From Polytrichum commune (lineage: Eukaryota; Streptophyta; Polytrichopsida; Polytrichales; Polytrichaceae), in contig OX485808.1 in assembly GCA_950295325.1 (NCBI GenBank), positions 29,410,527-29,474,526 on the forward strand: 64,000 nt of DNA, written 5' to 3'. Shown here piece after piece: positions 49,501 to 59,414 of the stretch. The notes below the pieces were generated by a model, which saw nothing but the letters and a program-made list of their open reading frames with translations, was not told the origin of the DNA and did no database searches. Both the position numbers and the translations under genes were made by a program. Positions within the stretch are counted from its first letter, which is position 1. Each line of letters starts with the position of its first letter.

Positions 49501-50150
49501 AAACTTTTGTTGTGCCTCCACATTTATGACAAATATTGTAAACTAGGGTTGCTTATGAGTTACATTTGGGGGATGAAAAAGTCTTCAACGACTTTATGAT
49601 GAATGCTAGGTTTTATATTTTTACGTATAATAGGGGTTGATTGTTATTCAAAAGTATATTTGTATACTTATGTGAATGATTATATTTATAAATATATATG
49701 AATATTTATAAATTATTTTATGAATGCACATGATTCTTAGTTATTAAAGAAAGGTGAACCCCTCGGAAATTTTCATCAAACTTGAGAATCCAACAATTGC
49801 AATGTAGAAGTTTTCATGCAAGGTCATATAGTGACATTAAGGGTTTGGTTGTTTTTGGATGACATGATGGTATATATTGGTAGAATACAACAATGTATTA
49901 AAATCAAAACACATGCATGTGATAATTTGATAATTATGTTGGACTTGCGTGAGGCTTGAATGCCATGTTTTGGGCATGTTTGGTTTGAGATGTTGTTGAA
50001 TTTTTCTTTGAATGAATCAAGCTTATAAGTGGCAAAAACCATACCCTCAAAGCTTGCTCTATGGGATTTTTTTTGCAAGATGTCGCACATAATCTCAATT
50101 GTATGAAGGAAAGGTTTGGTTTCAAGGTGAACACCAAAAGCTTCTGTTAG
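46534..50150. other. Long noncoding stretch
   Basis: No gene recognised. Visible items are a possible second family A-type end at 46537, a 16-bp direct repeat 'acaaattgtagctcgt' near 47477-47510 followed by a TA run, and AT-rich sequence at 49600-49740. Open frames here are short and show no domain. Confidence 0.4.
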
Positions 50151-50153
50151 GTC

Positions 50154-50507
50154 ATGAAAATCTATGGTGGCAGGAGTATGGTTGACATGTTTGTGCTGAA
50201 TTATGTAGGGCCAACACTAAATAATGTTAAGAGGGAAAACAATAGAGGCTTACAATTCATCTTCAGTGAGCATTGGGAGATATTTGGCATTGTTGCTAAA
50301 ATCTATAGAGATGCCGAAATTGCACATGGGATCACATGGCCAATCATGGTAATTTTGGCCAAAGATGAAACCAAAGTAAAGGCTCAACTAGCTTGGGAGG
50401 CTAAGGATGATGTCTTAACAAGATTTTGTGGGCTTAAGGAACATTGGAAGTCAATAGGAATAGAGATGAGATTGCATAAGCATATACACATATACAAAGG
50501 CATATGA
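50154..50507 (+). pseudogene. Transposase-like fragment (DET-containing, unclassified)
   Basis: 117 codons with a pattern I have seen in uncharacterised transposase-like plant proteins: 'GPTLNNVKR' at the front, an aromatic-rich helix around 'HWEIFGIVAKIYRDAEIAHG', then 'VILAKDETKVKAQLAW' and 'LTRFCGLKEHW'. The DET motif is a candidate catalytic acid pair. No flanking domains or terminal repeats are seen, so it is a fragment. Recognition is from memory and tentative. Confidence 0.4.
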
Positions 50508-51035
50508 ACAATGCTTGGAGTGAGATGATCTCATGTTCTCCTTGCTTTGTCTTTTACTGTTTTCCTTCTTTCCTTTGGTTCATACAAAGATCATGGGATG
50601 ACTCTTATTCCTCTTCGAATTAGCATTACGACCTTATGCTAACCTGATTGTTTCTCATGCCTCTTTCATTACATTTCTATTGATTACGAGCAATCTAATG
50701 CTCTACCTTCTACACCCTCACTTTGCGAATAGTCAAAGGTTTCAAACCCATTGCCTTTGTTAATGCTTAATGCCTATCCCTTGCAAGTGGTTTGGTTAGC
50801 ACGTCCGCTGTCATATTCACCGTTGAACACTACTTCAAACATATCTCTTGGTTTTTTAGATTCTCTCTAATAAAGTGATGTTGTACATTGATATGTTTGG
50901 TGTGAGAATGGTGTGTAAGATTCTTTGCAAGTGCTATGCATCCTTGATTGTTGGACATGACGGATGCTGGTTTTGTTTGCACGTTCCACTCTTAGGCAAT
51001 AATACAACTCTCCGAGATCGCTCATCTCAACCTTG
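50508..51035. other. Noncoding spacer
   Basis: The text near 50.75-50.99 kb ('acgtccgctgtcatattcacc', 'tgtacattgatatgtttggtg') could be a decayed minus-strand Copia-type polyprotein fragment, but I cannot identify a motif firmly. Confidence 0.3.
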
Positions 51036-51690
51036 GTGGTTACATTAATGGACCGTGTAGGATTGTCCCCCCAGTTATGTTGACTATTTGAACCTAAAAT
51101 AACATGTAACTCAATTTCTTTTAAACATGTGTCCTTTTGGGTGTGTGTTCTTAGATCCACACCTAAACCACACACCAATCAAATATGGGCGTCTGTTTAA
51201 GACAAGTAACCAAAATAGACCCCATTACATTAACTAATCATATAGGACCGCCCCCCAATATGTTGACAATCAAACCTAGAACGGTTCACAAAATCTCAGC
51301 ACATAGTCCAATGTCCTTTTGGATGTCCGGTCTTAGATCTACACCCCAACCACACACCACTCAAATATAAGTGCATGTTTAAAACGAGGAACCAAAATAA
51401 GCATGATAGTTACATTAATTGATCATATAAGACCCTCCCACCCCCCATTATGTTGACTATTGAACCTAGAATGGGTAGCAAATTCTCAACACGTAGTCCA
51501 ATGGCTTCTAAAAACATGTCCTTTTGGTGTCCGTTCTTAGATCCACAACCAACCACACACCACTAAAATATAGGTGCATGTTTAAGATGAGTAACCGAAA
51601 TAAGCTGGGTGGTTACATTGATTGATCATATAGGATAATAGGACCATCCCCCATTATGTTGACTATTGAACCTAGAATGGATTGGACTAG
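51036..51690. repeat. Tandem array of about 185-200 bp units related to family E
   Basis: Units start with 'gttacattaa...catataggacc' near 51038, 51222, 51408 and 51611. Each contains 'atgttgactattgaacctagaa', 'acatgtcctttt', 'ccacacacca' and 'aaatatagg'. The last is partial. The unit is the reverse complement of the family E interior, so this looks like a satellite born from a MITE. Confidence 0.7.
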
Positions 51691-51899
51691 ATTGACTTAT
51701 TAAGTTGGACGGAGACTCTATTGGGGTGAGTAGGCGCCGAGAGTATGCATATTTATACATGCATACATATTCACCATATCCATATATGTAGGAGTATAAT
51801 ACACGCACACAAGGTTGCAAATAAGAGTCGGAGGAGATTCCCCGGGAATTCACATTCTCGTGACCGATTCCTTGCGACATTCTAGCGAATTGCTGTTTT

Positions 51900-52660
51900 G
51901 GCACAGATTTTGATGGTGTATCTCTGTGGCGAGTCCAAGGATATTCTAATTTGTAGGTTCCCTGGCTTTTGTACGCGTGTGAAGCTCAGGTTTATTAGGG
52001 TACAAGCCTTGCTGCGGGAGAGATTGAATGAATAGATAGATAGATAGATAGATGGATAGATAGGAGGAGTGGATTGTGGTGTTTTTGTCACGTTTTCATC
52101 ATCACAGTACAGCGTGTCAAGAGTTATTCTAGGGAAATTTGAGGATTGGCGGTGGCGGGTGGTGGTGATTTGGGAAGTTAATTCTAGCGTGATTTAGCAG
52201 TGCGGGATAAGGTGGGAGGAGTCTTGGCGGCATTGTTGTGGAGTGTTGGGAATGCTGTGAGGTTAGGTGTTGGACTGAGAGATTGCTCTTTTGACATTGA
52301 TTTTGCAGCACTTTGGCAGATAGACGAATACAATTTCTAGATCCCTTGGCTTCTGTACACTTGTGAAGCTCAGGTTAGGGTAGCCTAGCTCCGGGAGAGC
52401 TTGAATAAGCAGATAGCAGGAGTGATTGTGTAAGTTCGGTCACGAGGCTTTCATCACAGTTATGAGTAGTGTGATTATTCATTCTAGTGAAATTTGAGGT
52501 TTGGCGGTGGCCGCGGTGATTTGCGAAGTTGATTCTAACGCGATTTTGTAATTCTAGTGTGATTTATTAGCGCGGCATTGCTGTGGAGAGTGGAGTGGAG
52601 TAGAGTGTTCGGAATGCTGTTGAGGTTAAGTGCTGGACAGAGAGATTACAGTGATTGTGC
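51900..52660 (+). promoter_or_regulatory. Tandemly duplicated upstream region of the carrier gene
   Basis: About 51900-52286 and 52285-52650 are diverged direct copies with a period near 384 bp. Shared phrases in order: 'ggctt.tgtac.c.tgtgaagctcagg', 'gggagag.ttgaat', 'attctag.gaaatttgagg', 'ttggcggtgg' and 'ggaatgctg.tgaggtta'. The second copy ends about 40 bp before the start codon at 52691, so the array probably covers promoter and leader. A GATA microsatellite (about 52033-52061) is in the first copy only. Confidence 0.6.
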
Positions 52661-52690
52661 GTGGAGTGTGATTGAGCAAGGGGGAGGGAG

Positions 52691-55600
52691 ATGAGTTCGA
52701 TAGGAAATGGCGAGGCCAATGTCGATGGCAATGTCAATGATGGCAATGGCGATGGGAATGGGAAGTGGTGTGGGGGAGAGGAGACAGAGGAGGAGAGGGA
52801 GGTGCGCATCCGCAGCTTGTTCGATGCATTTGACAGCCAGAGGACCGGGTATGTGGACGGGAAGCAGATAGAGTCAGGATTGCGGTCTCTTCGATTTCCA
52901 GTGCAAGAGCAGTATGCGCGGGACTTGCTGGAAGCATGTGACTCTAATCACGACGGCCGCATTGAGTACTCGGAGTTTCGACGCTACATGGACGCCAAGG
53001 AGCTGGAGCTCTACAAGGTCTTTCAAGCCATCGACAGCTCTCGTGACGGGAGTCTTCAGCCGGAGGAGCTCCGCATTGCACTCAATCGTGCAGGTTTTTG
53101 TTTATTTTTCCTCCTCTCATGGTGATATTGTGTGGTTGTCTTCGAGAAGAAGAGAAAAGATGACTCCGATGTTGCCACCCGTGCGAATTATGGTGTTGCT
53201 TCATCTCCGAGTTGGTCTAAGTCTGTGAAATCCACAAACGGACATCACGATAATATGATGTTGCCATCAATGTGAATTATGGTGTTGCTGCATCTTCTAG
53301 TCGGTCGTTGGTCTAAGTTTATATGTAATCCCAAAACGGATATCATGATATTTCGAAGTTGCCAGCAATGTGGCTCATGTGCTGCTTCATCTTCGAGTAT
53401 GTCCAAGTCTACATGTAATTTTGACACGGATATCATGTTGGCACCAGTGTGAATTATGTTGTTGATTCATCTTCAAGTTGGTCGAAGTCCATATGTAATG
53501 TCCAACGGACATCGCTTAGAGAGCCCCCGAAGACTATTGCCTCCTTTTAAAGGTGAACACCTTGAACAAGTGAGGATAAAGTCGACCTGCACCTATCCAA
53601 GGCAAGCCCATACACGGTTGGTTGAAAATAATCGGATCACCCGAACACCCCTACTATGATTGGATGGACCAGAGTGGTAGGGTGCACTGGAAAGCATCAA
53701 ATGCTAGAAGATCACCCATCCAGACACTATTCCAATTTCCAGCCTTGGGCGGCTTAACCTCGGCGTTCCCATGGGATCCGGGTTAATCGAGACCTTGGGT
53801 TTAAGCCACCCTTTCTCTTCCGAGGATGTCAGTACTACGCTGCTGATTAAGTACCTTGGATGTTTTTAATTTCAGGAAATGTTGGAAGATGACGGCACTA
53901 CCTCTGCCCCCTCCTGCCTACGAGTGCCAATTCTTGGATTGATGTGCAGGGGTTGAAATGGGAGACAAGGAGCTCAATGCATTTGTACAAAGGATCGACG
54001 AGGACAAGAATGGGACGATCGCATTTAGTGAGTGGCGAGATTTCTTGATGCTGTACCCAGAGGAGGCCACGATGGAGAACATCTATCGGCATTGGGAGAA
54101 GGTCTCAGTGGACATTGGGGAACATGTCTTCATCCCCGAAGTAGCCATTGGTGCCAGCAGAATCCGGTACTTGGTGGCAGGTGCAATAGCAGGATCTGTC
54201 AGTCGCACTGCCACCGCTCCTTTGGACAGGCTAAAGGTGCTTTTTCAGGTGCAGACTCACAACAGCACTGCCGGCAGTGTCATGACTGGTATGTTGCACA
54301 TCTACAAGCAGAATGGCATATCCGGGTTCTTTCGTGGCAATGGTCTCAACGTTTTCAAAGTGGCTCCAGAGTCGGCCATCAAATTCTACACGTATGAGAT
54401 CATGAAGCGTGTTGTGGTTGGGGATGGGCAGCGTGGAGAGATTGGAACTGGGGGCCGCCTAATTGCTGGAGGCGTAGCAGGTAAACCACCCATCCAAATT
54501 GCACCTCTATCTAGATTCAAGTCTCCAGATTATTTGAACCCTAACAACCTCAATAAGCGATCGACTGTCTCAAGGGTCGTTTACAGTAGGGGTGGTTGTG
54601 GTTTGCCTTCTTTCGATCTGTTTGCGTGGAAAATTGCATAACAAATGCTAACCACTCTCTACCCCATCAACCCTACTTCTCTGTATGGTTGACCACCTTT
54701 TAGGGTGGTTGTTCATGCTCATGTTGCATCATCAGAGAGCTTCAAGGTCAAGGTCCAAGGAGAAAGTTGAGGAGGTGACTACTTTTAGCTTTTTGTGGTC
54801 CATAGTCAACAAGGATAATAATCACTTTGAAGTCTTCTCAAGTCCAAGACCTACGCCAAGGATATGTTGGAATTTAGAAGACTGACCCCGCTACTCCGTA
54901 TGGTTAACCACCCTTAGGGTGGTTGTTCATGCTCGTGTGGCATCATTACAAAGCTTCAAGGCCAAGGTTTGAGGAGAAAGCTAAGGAGGCAAGGCCAACA
55001 AGGATACTAAGTCACTCTAATTTCTTCTCAAGTCCAAGAGTGTTACATTGCAATTTAGAAGATTTACCTTGCCACAAGGATATTTGAAAACTAACCAGCT
55101 TAATAAGTGATCAATGGTCTCAAGCGATTTCCTTTTTGATATATGAACTTGTTAGGATAAGTTCCATGAAGAGAGTTGGGCATCATGGTCCAAAATACTC
55201 ATTTGGCTTCATGGGTGACAATGTGCTCATATAGGCTCAATTTTTTGAAAAAATCTAACCCCCCTCATTGGACACAAGGTTCCCAAATTGTGAAGTCCTC
55301 TGACCATGCCACCATGTGGTCAAACTTACCCTTGAAATGAAGAGTTGTGATTGGAGGATAGCTTAGAGGTTAAATAAAAAGGTGATGGACCCTACTGTGT
55401 GAAAGAAATAAATGAAGAGAAAATGCACATAGCACAAATGCCCCCCTTGTATGGAAACATCTGGAGAGCTTGCAAAACCATGGTATGGGGGTCCACCATG
55501 GAGAGGAGCATTTATAAGCATAAAAAAAATGCACTCCACCCCTCGCATGGAACTTGACCCTTATTTCACCCCTCTGTTCAATAAGCTCAATCACTCCCTC

Positions 55601-57711
55601 TCTTATCTATTCACGCATCTAGAATAGATCTTGTCTAGTGTACTTGTCACTACACATTCAATCATTGTATCCACCTTCTAACCTACATTCAGTCTTTTGA
55701 GGTTTTGATTGGTACATGGGCACAGGTTTATGTAGTCTACCATGACATATATGCTCAATTCCCACAGTTGAGCTCACATGGAATTGCAATTTCGTAATTG
55801 ATTAATGTCCATATGTTTCGGTGGTTGTTGCACCGGTGTATAGGTGCAGTTGCTCAGGCGATCATCTACCCCCTGGATGTCGTAAAGACGCGCTTGCAAT
55901 GTCACAGCGAGCCAGGCAAGGCACCAAATCTACTCAAGTTCACACGGGACATTTTCGTGCATGAAGGACCAAGGGCACTATATAGGGGACTAACTCCATC
56001 CCTCTTGGGTATAGTTCCTTATGCTGGCATCGACCTCGCTGTGTACGAGTCATTAAAAATGATGTCTCGACAATATCTTCCACCAAATACAGGTTTGTGC
56101 TCTTTACCAGTATCACATGTACTTCATGCTCCAAATCTAATTACATGTATTCATAATCATTTAGCACTTGAGGTGGCAATCCGTGATTGGGGAAGAGAAT
56201 GACCTCCTTAGAGCATAATTCTCTCCCTCCCCCTCCGCTCAATGCAGACTGTTGATCTCCATGATTGGAGGATAGAGAAGAGAGGGTGTCAAAATGGTTA
56301 TGTCTAGTAACCCCTCTTAGGCCTCCGGGCCCTTAAGGGCTACCTAGTCCATCAGGGCACCTTTCAAATTAATTTGTGCCACCAAATTGTTAATTATGCT
56401 CTCATTGAGTCACATTTTAGGCTTAAAGAACACACAGGGGTTTGAAGGGATTGGAATGACACAGAAGACATTGATGATTAGGGTGCATGGGTTGGAGTCA
56501 TGTTGCAACTTCTGGTGTATAAGATTATGGTGTGGTGATGTAGAGTAGTATATTTGTAGTGTGTCTGAAGAAATCTGGCACTTGCCCATAAGCATTTTCT
56601 TGTACTGGTATTCTTGGTGGTTGTCAAAAGTTGCTCAAGAGCGGAGGGGCTTTGTATGCAGACCCTGGTCCAATGGTGCACTTGAGTTGTGGCACATTTT
56701 CTGGAGCTTTAGGAGCTACTTGCGTCTACCCACTGCAACTCATACGCACCAGGTACATACCAGTGCCGGTCTGATATATAGGTGAATGCATGGTATCAAT
56801 AATCAACATCAATAATGGTATCAGAAAAACGTACCCGTGGATATCAAAATTGTAAAACTAGTCAAACATTGATATTTGGTGAGAGGATCATCGTATATCC
56901 AAGTTATTATTTGGGTCAAATACCATTCTACACCATTTTGATACTAGGATGATTTTGTCTAGGTATGAAGATTCTTGCATGGTATATAGACATGAATGAT
57001 ATCGAAAACAAAAACACCATCAAATACCCATATCTTATTGGTCTCAAAAAATGTGAATCGGCATTATAGATACCTGAATGATATAAAAAAAAAACGATGT
57101 AAGACCATCATGGGTACATACCAATGTTGGACCGGTATAGAGGTGAATGCATGGTATTAATACACAATATCAATAATGGTATCAGAGAACTTACCATATT
57201 GATATCAAGATTGTGATTCTAGTCAAAAGATGAGAGTCTTTAAATACTTGAGTCATTATTTGGATCAATACATTGTAATACCACATTGATACCAAGATAA
57301 TTTCTACCTAAGTATGAAGCTTTTGGATGGTTTATAGATACAGATGATATCAAAGACAAAATTATCCTCATGTAAATCCTCATATGTATATATATATTCG
57401 AGTATCAAAAAAAGGTGATACCAGTCCCATACCGGTACAACAACATTCAATAGACTGAAAAGTTCTTGTTTAGTGATTTGGCCTTTTGTAAATAAGCAGG
57501 AGGGGTTTTCGGGTGTAGGTTGCAGGCTCAGTCGTTGACAACAGTTGGAAGGTACACAGGAATGGGAGATGTGTTCAAACGTACTTTTAAAAGTGAAGGT
57601 GTCCGAGGATTTTATAAGGGCCTCTTACCGAATATGCTGAAAGTGGTGCCATCTGCCAGTATCACATACCTTGTGTACGAGGACATGAAGGTTCGGCTAT
57701 CAATCAAATGA
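52691..57711 (+). CDS. APC: Calcium-regulated mitochondrial ATP-Mg/Pi-type carrier (SCaMC/APC family), five exons
   Basis: Exons: 52691-53093, 53950-54480, 55844-56092, 56662-56752 and 57519-57711. They total 1467 nt and encode 488 aa plus stop, all phases continuous. The N-terminal third has four EF-hands. Loop 1 (residues 48-59) is degenerate (Gln at positions 3 and 12). Loops 2 (84-95), 3 (115-126) and 4 (151-162) are canonical. A short linker leads to a mitochondrial carrier domain from about residue 190, with three repeats bearing PLDRLKV, PLDVVKT and PLQLIRT. The third lacks the acidic residue, as in other family members. Calcium sensing by the EF-hand part is expected to control adenine nucleotide/phosphate exchange across the inner mitochondrial membrane. 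The start precedes a Gly/Asn-rich segment. Introns carry tandem and dispersed repeats, including a 5S-derived one. Confidence 0.92.
53164..53520. repeat. Four tandem copies of an 80-98 bp unit in carrier intron 1
   Basis: Units begin at about 53169, 53262, 53358 and 53438 with 'gatgttgccaxcaxtgtgaa', followed by 'gttgcttcatcttc', 'agttggtc.aagtc' and 'aacggacatca'. Divergence between units is moderate. Confidence 0.75.
53528..53815 (-). mobile_element. 5S rRNA-derived repeat, copy 2, in carrier intron 1
   Basis: On the minus strand, CCGGATCCCAT, GAAC, CCGAGGTTAAGC and GGATGGGTGA occur in the order of plant 5S rRNA; the gap between the last two is about 7 nt longer than in 5S. The rest matches 44641-44924 ('aaggtgaacaccttgaa', 'gcaagcccata', 'ctatgattgg.tgg'). 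It is antisense to the carrier gene. Confidence 0.7.
54528..55127. repeat. Duplicated segment in carrier intron 2
   Basis: 'tatggtt.accacc.tt.agggtggttgttcatgctc' and the following about 180 bp occur at 54686 and 54898. The flanking phrase 'aataagcgatcgactgtctcaag' (about 54552) has a diverged partner at about 55102. Confidence 0.6.
56755..57455. repeat. Two tandem copies of the GATACC dispersed repeat in carrier intron 4
   Basis: Copies at 56755-57110 and 57112-57455 share 'gtgaatgcatggtatXaata', 'aataatggtatcag' and 'tattatttgg.tcaa'. The second copy has inverted ends: 'aatgttggaccggtata' near 57123 against 'ataccggtacaacaacatt' near 57430. A third copy is in PIRL intron 1. Confidence 0.65.
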
Positions 57712-58669
57712 AGCTTATCAGTGTTACAGTAACATTACTGGGACTTTCAAATTTTATGTCTCCCTTCAGGGCTAGCACTCTACCCCACAAAATTCATGGC
57801 AGTCAGATTATAAACAAATGCCTGCCACTGCTGGCAAAGTAAGGAGTTGAAGTGAGAAATGTAGTCTGTTGTACAGTAGATACGTCTTCCTACCTGGGGA
57901 TGGTTCAATTAGTGCTTGCACCCTTGTGAGTGCAATCTCTTGGAGTAGCAACTCCTGCCATCAGGGTTACTTGCTTCCGCATAAGCAGAGTTAAGCCATG
58001 CCGTTCCGGTTAATTTATTAGGTCTTCTGTATTGCATGAGATCATCCTTTGAGTGATGTGAAGTTGAGAATGCTTTAGAGGAAGCTTGTAAAGAAATAGC
58101 CACCTTGCCCTCAAGAATTTTGAGCTCAAAGCATGTCAAAACCATGTCAGTGGATGCTGTCTTCAAAGCTGTTGGTCTAAAGAAAACTCAGTGCTAACAA
58201 CAAAGGCCTCCAAGAGGTCACAAAATTCATGATTGTAATTGTCTTTCCCAATTCCTGTCAGCTTCTTCTTTTGCATGCACATCTATGTGATTCAAATCCA
58301 TCTTGCACTTTCATGCCAATGCACATGTAATGCTAATTTTTGTGACAAGTATCATCATGAGAAGCGTTCGATAGTGAAGCATTGAGAGTGACTCATAATA
58401 TCCCTACTTTACAAAAGACTCATATGGAGGATGATATTGAAGAGGCTCATCTAGGTAGAGTTCCAACAGTAGTTATATCCCAGCACACTCATGATACATC
58501 CTTACACTCAGTTGGCAGTGTGCTCTGAAATCAGCTTCCACAATAAACCATGTTTTGTCATATTCCAAGGTTGCTTATGTGACTTTTCCTAGCTCCAGTA
58601 TACCAACAATGATGAAGAAAAATTCATTCCTTAGCACACTTACATTCGAATCCTCACTGCTGTCCACTT
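57712..58669. other. Convergent intergenic region
   Basis: Holds the 3' flank of the carrier gene. A minus-strand open frame at 58166-57909 has no recognisable domain. No tRNA or repeat unit seen. Confidence 0.4.
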
Positions 58670-59121
58670 GAGAATCAACTGCAAGCACTTGAATAAAAAT
58701 GAAGAAAGTCTTTTCCTCAAAGGAAATGCCTTTTGTGGTGTCTCCCAAAGTTGACATGAACAGAAAACAATATCAAAGTTACAATTCTCAGATAACTTGA
58801 ACCGGATGATTTTCACCCTAGTGAGTCAGGCCTATCTGCCTCCTTTCTTTCTGCCTCGCTCCTCCTCTTCCTACCTTCATACAGAGAAGATTGAATCTCT
58901 AAAATGTGAGAAGATACATTCTACTGTGGCACACCATCTGGTATCCCTCTCAGCACCGGTCTCGACATTCCCAAAGGCAAAGTTGGGAGGGTTGTCTTCC
59001 AAGTCATTGACCAGGGGACGGTTGGGAACAGTGCTGTTGGCCTGCCAAGAACATGACTCAATGAAGGACTTAGCTACTACTTGATGTATCATGGGTTGCC
59101 CGAGCATGTGAAGGCCAGTAA
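58670..59121 (-). pseudogene. Tandem partial duplicate of the SWI3C 3' end
   Basis: Matches 59163-59610 in order and orientation across 3' flank and about 190 bp of coding end: 'gagaatcaactg', 'atgaacagaaaacaatatcaaagttacaattctc', 'ctactgtggcacacc' and 'ggcaccggtctcgacattc'. In the copy, GGTATCCCTCCCGG has become GGTATCCCTCTCAG and several codons are changed or lost, so it is not a usable terminal exon. It lies immediately downstream of the functional end. Confidence 0.85.
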
Positions 59122-59414
59122 CTAGTGTGCAATATCCACTAGGTGAGACCAAATCTCCTTGTGAGAATCAACTGCCAAGCTTTTGACTGAAAATGGAGAA
59201 GAACATTTCCTCAAAGGAAGTGCCTTTCGTGGTGTCTCCCAAGGACATATTGACATGAACAGAAAACAATATCAAAGTTACAATTCTCGGATGACTAAAC
59301 CTGAATTTCACCCTAGTGAGTGAGAGGCCTCTCTGCCTTCTTCTTTCTTTCTGTCTCCCCTCCTCCTACCTTCGTACAGCAGAGCTTCAAACTAAAAATG
59401 TGAGAAGATTAAAT

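Noticed and set aside
51036-51690. CRISPR-like repeat array
   Set aside because: Units are 185-200 bp with no short repeat/unique spacer alternation, and the genome is a plant.
57909-58166. 85-codon minus-strand open frame between the convergent genes
   Set aside because: No domain recognised and no clear splice partners; likely 3' flank of the carrier gene read backwards.
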